A stretch of DNA of 64,000 bases from Lingula anatina (GCF_001039355.2 NW_019775608.1:171280-235279); one strand, 5' to 3'; shown: positions 37,200 through 48,478, counted from the stretch's first letter. The notes: generated from the sequence alone by a model not told the origin. Made by a program: numbers and translations.

Positions 37200-38250
37200 A
37201 TTTGAAAATTTGCAAGCAAGTCGTCGGGTTTGCAGTGTGTAAAATGAGCTATGCAGTGCTCTACAAATATGTTAATCTGTGGCAGAATGGCGGGAAAAAG
37301 ACAGGCATTGCCAGGCAGGCAATTGCGCCAAACGAAACGGTCCGCACTGTTTTACAGAGTAATGCCCAGACTGATGTACCTACACAGAGGCCACACCCAA
37401 TGTATTGAAATCTTACCACCAGGGTACAGGACCCACTGTCTTTCGGGATGTGCTGTTGCAAATAAACAAAAACCACCAAGTCCGTTCAGAATGAGGGGTA
37501 AATTACCACCAAAACGCATTTTTCAAGGCCCTTAGCGAACACCAAACTGGTTTTAGCAGGTTTGAATACCAGACGACCTCCGAGGAACCCACTGTAAACA
37601 GCAAAACATCGTTGTATGTTTCTCTATTGAATTGAGGACCTTGGCTGTTTCTGGGTTGAACACTGAAATCTCGTGGCTTTCTTTATTGAGGTCAGATTTC
37701 ACCTGTACCGCTCAACAGTCAAAACAGAGTTTACAGACATCCAGAAGAGGCCAACGACGAAGCGTGTGCCGCGTCTAAAGTGACTAAGGTCATTAACAGC
37801 GTCAGTATTTGGAGTGGATACCACATTGGTGCCAAAACACCAATGGTAGTCATTGACGAAAACCTGAACCAGATCGATTAAAGAAATAATCTGGGAACCA
37901 CTTGGCTATCATTTGATAGGGGACAACTTAGGAACAATTTTAGGTTGCATGGTGAGATTGCCGGTTCACACAGAGCACTTTTAATAGCAGTTTACTTACA
38001 GAACCAAGGGAATGAGCAGCTACCTTGGTCATCAAAATCGCCATATTTGAACCACAGAGACAATATGTTGGTAGGCCGTTACTCTCCGAATCAATGGCCT
38101 ACATATCCTACAACAATATTGGACCAAATTGGGCAGATTTTGACCGATGCATGGAATGTTATTCCAGATTAAACTTTAAAAACCTATCCCAAGGAATACC
38201 TTGCCACTTGAGAGCGCTAGTAGCAGCCAGAAGAAGTCAGGCGTAACAGC
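37200..38250 (+). pseudogene. Decayed Tc1/mariner-like transposase
   Basis: Broken frames read in order like a Tc1 transposase. LVLAGLNTRRPPRNPL resembles the end of the DNA-binding part. Next comes SVSIWSGYHIGAKTPMVVID, which resembles the VMVWGG-type segment before the second catalytic Asp, and then LPWSSKSPYLNHRDNML, which resembles PWPxxSPDLNPIExxW. A tail like ILTDAWNVIP ends it. Several stops and frameshifts are present, and the last acidic residue region is altered, so it is dead. Terminal inverted repeats were not located. Confidence 0.6.
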
Positions 38251-39917
38251 GACCGTTACTGTGACTAGAAACTGACATGAGGGTCTTTTGTGGAGCGTTT
38301 AACTCTTTTACAGACAATAATTTGGAAAATATGGAGGTCCAAAATATCCCTTTTAATGGTTGTCGTATGACATAGAATAGGCAATGTGTTTTTGTTTGCT
38401 TTTCTGGCGAATTCCATTGATGAACTGATGTCACAATGACATCAAAGAGATAATTAAAAGTTATTAAAGCACGATTTTCATCCTTATTTTCATTTATCAG
38501 TCTGCAAAATAGGAAAAAACTGATGAAAAATGATTTGGAAAAAAATATTCCATATTAAATGTCAAGTCTGTATTTAAATTCAAAACTAATGAAAGTGAAT
38601 TATATTGTGTAGAATATTTACAAATTCCATTCATGTGTTCAAAGTCTAAAACAAAAAGGTTAAGCAAACAAAACATGATCGATGCAAACTTTTTGAAATA
38701 TATATTTTGCATGCTGAAATAGGATTTTAATAGTATAACACTGGAACTATAATTGGCTTTTCATGCATGTTAGATTTTCAATTTCAAACTTGTTATTTGT
38801 ATTTTATTAAAGAAAATTTAAAAACTAGTTGTTGATCAATTTAAAAAGACAGAATTGGAATTGGAATTGGGTTATGCGGTAGATCTTACTCTAATGACTG
38901 GTGATGGAGCAAAGGCTTTTTATGTGATATTGTACTGTCTGTACACAGGCAGAGACACATCGATTCCTTGCAATTTATAAATAAATGATTTTTATGTTTG
39001 AAGATGAAATGGTTTTAGTCGTTGAGACTTATTAGACGACAAATAATTTATATACGTTTAAGCATCAGCGAATTAGAATATAAAAGCTTTGAGGTGCCTA
39101 TGCTAATGCTTAGCAACGAAAATATAAACGTCGATGTTTTATATTACCGAGCGGTAACTTTTTTATCAGCACAAGGGTAGATGCATTACTGAATAATAAG
39201 ATACAGGAAAAAACTCATTCTCGGGATATGGAAAATTGTAAACCCTTACTAAGCCACTTATTATTTCAAGACCATTGATTGACAATATTATGCAATTCTC
39301 AGTTCTGAAACACTTCCAACAGGTATAGATAAGCTCCAATCTGACGAGTTCTCAAGACCATTGATTGAAAGCTTAAGGCAATTTAAAGACAGATGTGCAC
39401 TGATATGACAGGCAATATATTTATTTAGGTCCCGGTGTAACGAAGGTCCGTGTAACAGAAAGTCTGCGCTTCATATACAGGGGTAGTTATAATGGTTAGG
39501 GTTAGTCTGACCTAAGTAGGTCAAAATCTAGAGCGAGGCTTACGTCCGCATTTGTATGATTTTATCCTTCATATTGTTCAACTGTAAAATTGTCATGGAA
39601 AAAAAACAATGCCCAATAATTCACTACTCCCAGAAATTCGTGCACTTTTTAAAATTTGAATGGACTGGGAATTCTGGTACTGCGTTGCACTTTGCATAGT
39701 CAACGCGAATATCGGTTTTTGAAACTACATACCCCAACTACCTGACCTCTCTTTGCGATATGAAACGTTTCGATAATGTCAAGTCCACTTTTCTCAACAT
39801 TTGTAAAACTGACATCTACATCGCTAAGGTGATCGTCTAAAGTGTGGCTACTATGATGTCATCTAAAAATTGAAAGAGTGATTCTTTGCTATAATCCCCA
39901 AACTGCATTTTCTTAGA

Positions 39918-40141
39918 GACCATTCCCACAGATATTTAGATCGATCTATCCCCCTGGAGAGTCTCACTAGATTGCTGTCAGCTTAACCGGCTTTAATGTC
40001 TGTCCCGCCTACTAAAAGCTGTAAGGGGGTAATTAACTTTTGTGCGCGCTCGGCTCCCGGAAGCTGACAGCAATTTAGCGTGAACCCCTAGGGAGTTAGG
40101 TCGATCCAGATAGATCGATCTTAATCTGTGGGAACCCAGTC
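39918..40141. mobile_element. MITE with ~70-bp imperfect inverted repeats
   Basis: The left arm contains cccacagatatttagatcga and ends ttgctgtcagctt. The right arm is its complement, beginning aagctgacagcaatttagcg and ending atctgtgggaacccagtc. A half copy of the same family occurs at 62360-62452, showing that it is a dispersed repeat. Confidence 0.75.
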
Positions 40142-40591
40142 TTATCCTTCATTCCCTGCTCATTTGACTAGTTGACATCTCCGTTTCTGATAGTATGCGG
40201 TTGTTATCGGTTTTTTGTCCTATGATCGTTACTTCTCTATCTGACATTTTAAGTCAAATGTCCCTTTTTCTTTTCAGTCCTCCGCCTCTATGACGATAGT
40301 ATTGACTTTTGATTTTGTTGTTACAGAGGGTATAAAACACGACACCTTTACATTCTTTCGGTCTATTTATTTACTACCAGGCCTCTTAAACGATAATTGC
40401 CGTTTTCTAACATGAGCCTTAGATTTTGAAGCACAAATGCACAAATTAACGACTCCAGCCACGATTTAACTACCCCAACGTAAAATTACTAGCCACAAGC
40501 TTAGCGTTTCATTACAATTATAATAATGTTTGACAAAATGTTATATTATTATTCATTACAATATTTGACTTTTCCTTATTCCCACTGCTAG

Positions 40592-42855
40592 GCTAAAGGT
40601 TGCAAATTCAATCGAGGTATGCTGATGAACATCGGGTTTCTAGAAGCGATGAAACGCGGGAATTTTTCCTGCATTGTATTTCACGACGTGGACCTTCTTC
40701 CCGAGATGGACGATAATCTGTATAGCTGCTCCGTCACACCCAAACACATGTCCGTGAATATAGATAAATTTGACTACAGGTACATGTGGCTTTTTTAAAT
40801 TTTGGAGAATGCAAATAAAGTTAATTGCAATTACTCAAGAGCGCAACTCGAAATTATTTGTGATATTTAACTAAAATGGGTTTGATATTAGGCCTCCTCT
40901 TTTATTATTATTATTATTATTATTATTGAAAAAAAGAAACTCACAAAGCATACTATAAATGTAACCTGAGTTTAGAAACAACGGGAGGGGGTGTCTTCAT
41001 TGTACCGATTCATATATTGTATGCCGGCACTTAGAAGTGGAACATTGACAGTGAAATGAATATCTTTTTGATATGCATGTACATATCGGAAAAGAAAGGG
41101 AGCAGATCTGATCTGAAGCTTATTATATATAGTAATGAGAAAATATAACAGATTTTTTTAAATGTAAGAAATCTTTGTGTACATGCCAGACGCTGTTGTT
41201 GGCCTTTTATAGCGTTTGAAAAATTCGTTCTGTTTTAAAATTAAGTAATTTGATAAGATATTCTAATAGGATTTTATATTGATTTTGGTAAATCCGCCAA
41301 GGGATTATGTTTCCAAAACCAGTCTTCTGTTGATGAGATGCTGAGAACTAAGAACTTTAATTGGATCATCTTTTCATACGTCTCTTTCTTACCTTTTCAT
41401 TTGAAGAATACCGTACGACAGCCTGTTTGGAGGTGTTGTGGCATTTAGCAAGGATCACTTCAAATTCATAAACGGTTTTCCAAACAGGTATTTTGGTTGG
41501 GGCGGAGAAGATGATGATATCAAACGACGGTAAGTTCCGTGTCAATTGTTGATCGTCATGGGCTTACTCGGGTCTTGGCGACTAATCTTTTAGGGGCCGT
41601 TACCAATGAATTTTGTGGACCGAGCTAATGCACACTTACTTTATAGGGACTCTTGCTGAATGCAATCAGATTAACAGACTAACACGCCTCTTCTTGTTTC
41701 AAACGTATAATCACCAGCTTTTTTATATTCTACTCAACGCCTGGAGGAGGCAAGTAAGTCTGACTGAATTCAGCTAGAGTCCCCGTGGAGTTAGTGTGCA
41801 TCAGCTAGGTACACAATTTTTTTTGTAAATTGTCCTTTTAACGTTTTCTGATGACCTGCACCCGTTTTTGACGTAGCTGCCTTCAAAAACACAAATCTGC
41901 CAGTGTTGAGTTTTTTCATACTTCTTATTATACAATTATAAATAGATTAAACTCTAAAGCCAATACGGTTTTTGCTTCTTTATCTGATTGCTAAATAACT
42001 CACGCTTTTGTCCGTCTACAGTATATCCACCAGTTTTTCTATCTGTTTCTTCCGTCCGTCCGTCCGTCCAACTGTCCATGGTTCTTTATTTTTCAGGGTG
42101 GACAACCGTGGCTTAACAGTGATCCGGCCACCCGACAGTGTAGCAAGGTACTCCATGCTGAAACACGGTGCAGAAGCCGGCAACAAAGCGAACCCAATAA
42201 GGTTTATAACGCTTTTAAGATATAGATAAATACATATATAGTAGTTCTCTTTAAAGCTATGATCATGTGTCACATTGGTGTATAGAAGGAATTTTCACTA
42301 AAACGATGATGGCTTAATCACTTTCAGTACCCATAACGGGTATCCAGACCCATCATTCTCAGTAGTTTTTTTTTCTTGTCGCAAACTTACTAAAAAACCT
42401 AGCACTCACGTGAAATATTTCTACTAGTGACATAACGCCACCTGTGTTGCTCTGAGACAGATGAAGATGGCCGATGGCACGCAGAAGTATTTCACGTGTG
42501 TAATAAGTTTTTTATATAGTTTTTGACAAAGGAGTTTTTTCATTTCCACACGCTGTACATCTGACGCGCTTAAATGCATTGTAAAAATATACCTCAGCCT
42601 ACGGTTCAGCACATACTGCATAGACATGATTTAAGACTTCAAATATTCTCTTTTAGGCATTTTGAATTGAAACGTGCATTGGAGGTCCAAAAGGTAGATG
42701 GTCTCAGCTCAATGGTATTCAATCCCAATATGTACAAAGTACTGGATACAAAACTCATGGATCTATACACAAAAATAACCGTCGAGATTCACAAAATTGA
42801 AGTATTAAAGGTACCCTTTGTTCGTTTGTTTATTAACGTTCTGTTAAAAAAGTAA
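40592..42855 (+). CDS. Beta-1,4-galactosyltransferase family, C-terminal half (four exons)
   Basis: Golgi type II glycosyltransferase (GT7/B4GALT family) that adds galactose, or a related UDP-sugar, to N-acetylglucosamine or other acceptors. Exons: 40592-40779, 41407-41529, 42097-42201 and 42657-42855. Phases agree and give 204 residues. Diagnostic motifs in order: KFNRGMLMNIGF (FNR), VFHDVDLLPEMDDNLYSC with the metal-binding DVD, YDSLFGGVVAFSKDHF, NGFPNRYFGWGGEDDDIKRR (family GWGGEDDD), then DGLSSMVFNPNMYKVLDTKL and a short C-terminus. The N-terminal cytosolic, membrane, stem and VPxRxR parts are absent, so the gene is incomplete in this window. The first exon begins in phase 0 after a good acceptor. 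The last exon could instead splice at 42810 (AAAG/GTACCC); the in-frame stop at 42855 is the simpler reading. Confidence 0.87.
40903..40926. repeat. (ATT)n microsatellite
   Basis: Seven or eight ATT triplets in the first intron of the galactosyltransferase half-gene. Confidence 0.9.
41610..41820. mobile_element. MITE-like inverted-repeat element in B4GALT intron
   Basis: The arms match as agctaatgcacacttacttt on the left and the complement of gtggagttagtgtgcatcag on the right, and further in as gggactcttgctgaatgcaa against its complement. The total length is about 210 bp and it has no coding potential. Exact ends are not resolved. Confidence 0.6.
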
Positions 42856-44328
42856 AAAAGAAATTAAAGAAAATAGATTTGTAAAGATATATTTGTAAGA
42901 ATGCATGCTTGCAGAAGTAGATGCACAGCTCAAGCGTAAGCAGAGAAAATTATTTCAGAGATTTTATATCATTAAATCATTATTCTCAACTTAAAGTTTG
43001 ACTTTTAATTCAAATAAGTAAAAAAAGGTGAACAGTCGATATCCACTTGAAAAATATATAATTTACTATGCGCATATTTTTCAGGTACTTCCAACTTTGT
43101 TCCCGATTAGGCCACGTCACTCTTGGATTTCTTCAAAATTTAGAAAATTTATAGCAAAGGAGAAAACTTAGCATTTAATCTGACCACCTTAAAAATCTAA
43201 ATCAAACTAAAAAGGTCACCCTTAGCAGATCCGTAGAAAGGAAGACTTAAGAAAGCAGACATGATGCTTTTCCCAGGCGCTCGTATAAATTTCCCGTCTC
43301 ATATATACATGTATATATTGCTCACAAGAAACATTTGAAAACTTGCGGTATTTGGAAGACAAAACAGTAGGCCTACAATATAGACACGGGAGTGCAGAGT
43401 ATTGGTTCTCCAGGAAATTGATCAGCATACCACGACCAGCAGACCACCAGCAATGTGCCAAAAAAAGAAATACAGCGCAAGACTAAACCCTAGAACACAT
43501 TAGCCACGAACGCCGTACTATAAAATCGTATACGATTTTTTCTTGAGATTTTAATGACATCGTAAGTGGCTACGGCGATTTGTAAGCGTATGGTCAGGAT
43601 GGTCAGAATGAGGAAACGCACAACCAATATTGAAAACCGGTTGCAGGGTAGTAGCGATCGATCGGCCACTGATAATCACAAGTTCGCACAGATGATGTAT
43701 GTTGCAAAATTATGACAGTAGCAGGCTCCACATCAATTCCAGTCTAAGAAGACAATAAAAGCGTTGTAGACAACTTTCAGTGAAATGGTACCTTCACAAA
43801 GAGCAGGAAACGTGTTGGCTGCTGCAATATTTCAAAGTTGGGTCTGTACTTAATCACGCATTCTGCTCATTTTACAATATATATCAAATTCGATTTGTAA
43901 CAAGCACTGTGATAATAACAATTATAAATTTGGATATGTTTTGGTACTTGTTAATCTTCCAGTATCCCTTGACATTGTTTTGCTTCAATACTTGGTCTCT
44001 TTGAGTTTGCAAGGCCTGTGCATTTACGGTCACACTGAACAAAAACATCTTTGCTACTTGCAACTGCCACCGGTTGCACAAAGTGGTTGGCGAGCTGTTG
44101 CTTCAACTCGCAAAATGGTTTCCTAACGAACGCTTAGTAAGTGTCTAGTTTCGGTGCATTAACGAAAACCTACGGGCGACCGAAAAAACACATTTGTAAC
44201 ATCGAACCGGTTGCTGACAGGACGCCGATTGATTTGCAACTGCTATGCAACTGAATATGCGGTTTTCCCTCTGAGCGCATTCAGAACAGATGATCCGAGG
44301 ACTAGCTCATCCACACACTAAGCAAGCC
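42856..44328. other. Spacer downstream of the galactosyltransferase
   Basis: AT-rich, with no gene recognised. The core aaccggttgc occurs at about 43636 and again near 44205, with ccaccggttgcac between, suggesting an old repeat, but I could not define an element. Confidence 0.4.
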
Positions 44329-44445
44329 GCTTAATCCACTGATGATCTCCCCGCATCCACACGCGCCATTAAACGGATTAAATCTCGGCTTCGTATGCAG
44401 GGGCGGCACGTGTGGAGACGGGGGGACCATCATGAGATTAATCAG
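44329..44445. mobile_element. Hairpin-type MITE
   Basis: An inverted repeat of about 40 bp per arm. The left arm is cttaatccactgatgatctc and onward through cacacgcgcc. The right arm is the approximate complement, gcacgtgtggagacgg to gagattaatcagc. The loop is about 40 bp and nothing is coded. Confidence 0.6.
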
Positions 44446-44457
44446 CAATGCTTTTGA

Positions 44458-44632
44458 GGCCCCATTCAGAATAGGAGACTAAAAAGTCCGAGGGTCAAAT
44501 ATGGCCGACCCACTTGAATACTTCCCCACGGGATACCTATTCAGTGTCTATTAGCGGATTAAACGGCAAGCTTTGTAGTGGGTCGCCATATTTGACCCTC
44601 GGACTAGTTAGTCCTCTATTCTGAATGGGGCC
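44458..44632. mobile_element. Hairpin-type MITE with ~54-bp terminal inverted repeats
   Basis: The arms start ggccccattcagaatagga and end with the near-perfect complement, finishing attctgaatggggcc. They include gagggtcaaatatgg against ccatatttgaccctc. The total length is 175 bp with a central loop of about 65 bp. It lies immediately upstream of the LINE. Confidence 0.85.
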
Positions 44633-44881
44633 CTAAGTGGTTGGCTATATTTCAAATTTCAATTTCAAGATGGCCGACTCATCTGAGAGGATGCACAGAG
44701 CTCTCTAAAAGTTTTACTAAAATACCTATACCAGCTACTGATATGCAACTGAATCAGTGTGAATATTGTTTTTAAAGTCCAAGGCATACCACTGGATGAA
44801 ATATATAAGGCAAAGCTTATGTGAAAAGTCTTTAAATTCTGGAAAACACTTACAGTGAGCAAACAGACAGTCTCAACAAAG

Positions 44882-46726
44882 ATGGAGGACAACCACTACA
44901 ATCACTACACTAAGCTAGGAGTGAAGCCTGATGCTACCGCTGAAGAGATAAAGGATGCATTCACCTCAAAGGCAAGTAACCTGAATGAGTTCAATGGAAA
45001 TACTCAAATCTTACTTCAAGAATATAGTGAAGCTTATCACACACTAATTAATCCAAAATCCAGACTAGTATATGACCAGGAAAATGGGATTGAATCAGAC
45101 TATGACTATCAAAACGAGTACTATGGTCCTAACATCGTATCCACAGCCCACAATGCCCAATGTGCCATAGTAGGAATCAGTACTGTGCCCCTAGTGAAAA
45201 AGTGGTTTGAAGCTTGCAAATCATACCACAAGCAAGCCACGGAAGATGTTGTCAATTCAGGATCAGGCTCACAACTCAAATTTCCCTATATAGGCCCTAT
45301 GGGATCTAAACTAGGACATGTTTCTCTAACTTTCTACAGTACAGCCAAATCCAAGAAAATACATATCCAAGGAGCAGCCTATATGCTCTGGCTCGCAAAT
45401 GACTATCCCAAAATTGCAATGCTCATATCAACACCCAAAAAGATCCAGCCAGCAGTGGCAGCCAGCCAGGCAGTAGTACAAACCGAAATCACAGAAATTA
45501 CCAGTAAATCAGCAGAAGAATTTGACACAGCAATATTAGATAACAGTCAAACTGAGCTTAAAAAGCCAACAAAACCCCGCCATTCTTCAACACCCAAAGG
45601 ATTCAAAACAAGCAAACTTTATTCTAGTCCCAGGAACATGAAATCGGAGAAAGAAATTTGCAAAATACAAGAAACGCTTCAAACAATTGAAAACCAGTAC
45701 TCAGTATTAATGCTTAAAACTGCAGATAAAGAGAGACAGGATACCAAGACTAGCAATGAAAAGTTACAAGCCATAGAGGAGCAGCTTACTGGGCTAACTA
45801 CAGTCAATGCAGTACAATACAAAGACTTGAAAGACACCCTGGCCCACTTAACAGCCCAATTAACAACATTATCAGATCAAGTGGGGAAGCTTGGATGCCA
45901 GCTTACTACAAAACAAACAACAAGTGTGAATGAAGGGACCCAATGCGCCATTATTCCCACCATCTCTGCAACATCAGATACTGGAACTCAGTGTGACATA
46001 CCTCCTCCCCAATCACCAACAACAAACTGTGGAGTACAATGCACCATAGATGTGACAGATAATTGCACCTCGCCACAAACACCTGCAGAGATGCCTCTCC
46101 CAAACAATGGTCCAGGTAGCAAGGAGTCACAGATATCAGAAACTACAGGTAACCTATTGCTGAAGCCCAACCCTCTACCTGTGTTAACCAACATCAAACT
46201 ACCTGTGTTAACCAACATCAAACTAGATCACGTAGAGACCAGCAACATGACATGTTCACCTGTGCCCACGATACAGGTAGGAGAAGAGGGTCCACGTGCA
46301 TCCTCTACTAACACCACACCCCCTAGTGGAGCTGCACAAAACAAATATTACCAACCCAAGGGTAAAGTAACTGAGAGTTTAGATGTACAACCTCAAATCA
46401 CCACAACCTCCACAAACAGTGATGGCACTAGTATCCAACACCCCGTGAACAGGGAAAAAGGCACCGGACATATAAGATGGAATTCTAAGATCAACACAGG
46501 ACCCCTTGATAATGCAATAGTATCTAGCTCAATTGGAAAGGGACTCAATGCTAACAAAATTTTCCCTGGGACCAATAGCCATTGTTTTGCTCTGAGCGGT
46601 GGACAAATATCAGATGCAAAGGCAGTAATCGAGGAGAGCAACTGGGGCACTCTCACCCAAAGATATTGTCAATCATTGGAAAATGTTACCTACATCCAGA
46701 ACACTGACATCACTTCATGGGCGTAA
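44882..46726 (+). pseudogene. LINE ORF1, 5' part: J-domain-like, coiled-coil and SGNH esterase remnant
   Basis: From ATG 44882 the protein begins with a DnaJ-like fold: HYTKLGVKPDATAEEIKDAF (helix I-II), then EYSEAYHTLINPKSRLVYDQ (helix III-IV). The HPD loop that activates Hsp70 is replaced by Asn-Glu-Phe. A Pro/Ser/Thr-rich region and a predicted coiled coil (EEQLTGLTTVNAVQYKDL, LTAQLTTLSDQVGKL) follow. Next come three Cys motifs (EGTQCAI, TGTQCDI, CGVQCTI) and an exact 27-bp tandem repeat encoding LPVLTNIK twice. Near the end VSSSIGKGL looks like the nucleophile block of an SGNH esterase. The frame then enters the inserted element and stops at 46726. Expected role: RNA-binding or chaperone protein of the retrotransposition particle. 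The start is the first ATG before the conserved-looking fold. Confidence 0.75.
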
Positions 46727-47695
46727 CTAGGCATACGCACGGATGCACTGTGCGTACAATTTTTCGGCCAACCATGATATTATTTTATATAAATTTAGTG
46801 TATTTTTCACGGAATATATATCGAAAATCCTCTGCGAATTAGTTACCTGTATGTACAAATCCTCTGTATACGCACAATTGTTCCGACCCCCCCCCTCCCC
46901 CCCCCCCGGTCTTGCATACTTTTATTAAACTGAGGTAAACAATACCTGTTACCTTTACAAGTCCTATCTAAATCGTCCATCTAACTGGAACATCCTTTAC
47001 CTCTTAATTGGAGGGTTAAGTGGCCTTCAACTCTTCTGTTGTCATGAGAGTAACGAACGCACTATCGCTGACGATATTTATCTCAGGTAAAATCTACCAG
47101 TGTGTTATTTTCAAAGAGCAGCTCCCGTACACCTGGGGGCACCAGATAAAATCTGGACACCAGGTTTAATAAGGAGCTACAGAAACAAAGGAAGAATTTT
47201 TCCTGCAAAGCTTCAAAGAATTTCACATGGACTTGATCCAGCTTAGCCCTCCAAACTAACAGGATGGCATGGGCAATTTTCACAAACAAATAATTAAACT
47301 TAGATGTATCAGAGCTCTATTGTGTCATATAATTGGTTGTTTTTGGGAGCCATGCACCCGCATGAAAGCTGGATGAAACCGCATATAAGTTCAACTCAGA
47401 GGAGGATCCAGGATTATTCGAAGAGGGGAGAGGAGTCCGCTGATGCGAAGTTAGCCTCCTTTTAAATGAATATACCGTTCTGGGTAAATAAAAATATTGA
47501 AACTTTATTAAATCGCGAGAATATTTTTGACTAAAATGATGATTTTATCATTAATGGAAATTAAGCTACGATGTGTGGTACATATGCTGTGATTACGCTG
47601 TCCTTCATCTGTTGCGTTAGTCTACATTTTGCTGTACATGCTGGGTATTTTAAAAATCTGTGCGTACAATTTTTAAAGGTCTGGTTACGCCCCTG
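46716..47695. mobile_element. hAT-like non-autonomous DNA element inserted in LINE ORF1
   Basis: It starts catgggcgtaac and ends gttacgcccctg, a 12-bp terminal inverted repeat with one mismatch to the CAGGGGCGTAAC form. tcact flanks it on the right and, one base away, on the left, so the target duplication is imperfect. ORF1 frame before and after is compatible with a simple insertion. The 980-bp interior has a C-rich run at about 46888-46908 and no transposase. A similar right end occurs near 62652-62689. Confidence 0.75.
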
Positions 47696-47700
47696 TCACT

Positions 47701-47952
47701 GACAAGCAGTGGTTGTTTAGCCATGATGGAATTCACCTGAACTTTAAAGGGACAATATTGCTTGCTCGCAACATCAAACAAGCTGCCAGACACAAACCTC
47801 GCGGTACCTTTCCTGTCCAGCATGTACACCAACATCGGCGTAACTATGACATTCATCAGCCACAACCAGTGCCACAAAAGGATACCAATATTGGTAATGA
47901 ACTTAAAATGCTGAGAGACTGCTTAATCAAACTAGAACATAAGCTAAGGTAA
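47701..47952 (+). pseudogene. LINE ORF1, 3' part: end of the SGNH esterase domain
   Basis: Continues the ORF1 frame after the inserted element. It contains LFSHDGIHLNFKG, the C-terminal block of SGNH hydrolases with the catalytic Asp and His (DGIH). A basic, coiled-coil-like tail (LKMLRDCLIKLEHKL) and a TAA follow. The middle Gly and Asn blocks of the esterase (GTND type) are not seen in either part, so the domain appears internally deleted. Confidence 0.7.
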
Positions 47953-48478
47953 TTCTTTTCCAAGGCTAGTTATTTGATCTCTCACAAGTAAAGAACTATA
48001 AATACCCAGTGGATGCCATATGTAAGTACCCATAGTCATTATAAGTATTTTTTACATTGAAAGACTAATAGTCACAACCTATAAAATGAAAGAGTTTAGT
48101 TATTGAAAACATTCACACTATAGCTTTCTGTTCATATCCTAAATATACACAATGGTTAAGTTTACCAATTACTTTCCCATTGAAACTAATATAAAGAAAG
48201 TGTCTGTAAAATCACTACATATAATCCTTAAGTCAGATAAGGATATATTGAATAATTAAGATTAAGCTGTTTTTTTTTTTAAATTATTGAAAGCTATAAG
48301 TGACCAACTGAAAGCTTTAAGTGAACAATGAAAGCTATTACTAGTAAGTGAATATCAACAAAACGAAAAAGAAGATCTCTGACTAATTTACTAGTATAGC
48401 ACTGAATAAGTTAATTGAAGTAGTGTGGATAGGTCTTTTTGTATGTTTTTAAAGAGATATCAATAATTACATAGAAAC
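47953..48478. other. Inter-ORF spacer of the LINE
   Basis: About 530 bp, AT-rich, with no conserved coding signal. It separates ORF1 from the ORF2 start at 48479. Confidence 0.6.

Larger units (their letters stand above)
33506..40591. other. Repeat-rich region between the SGPL1 and B4GALT half-genes
   Basis: About 7 kb holding a minus-strand reverse-transcriptase fragment (33979-34653), one ambiguous base (34075), a 20-bp perfect palindrome (35755-35774), a poly-C run near 36450, a decayed Tc1-like transposase (about 37200-38250) and a MITE (39918-40141). I found neither the missing 3' exons of SGPL1 nor the 5' exons of the galactosyltransferase here. Confidence 0.55.
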
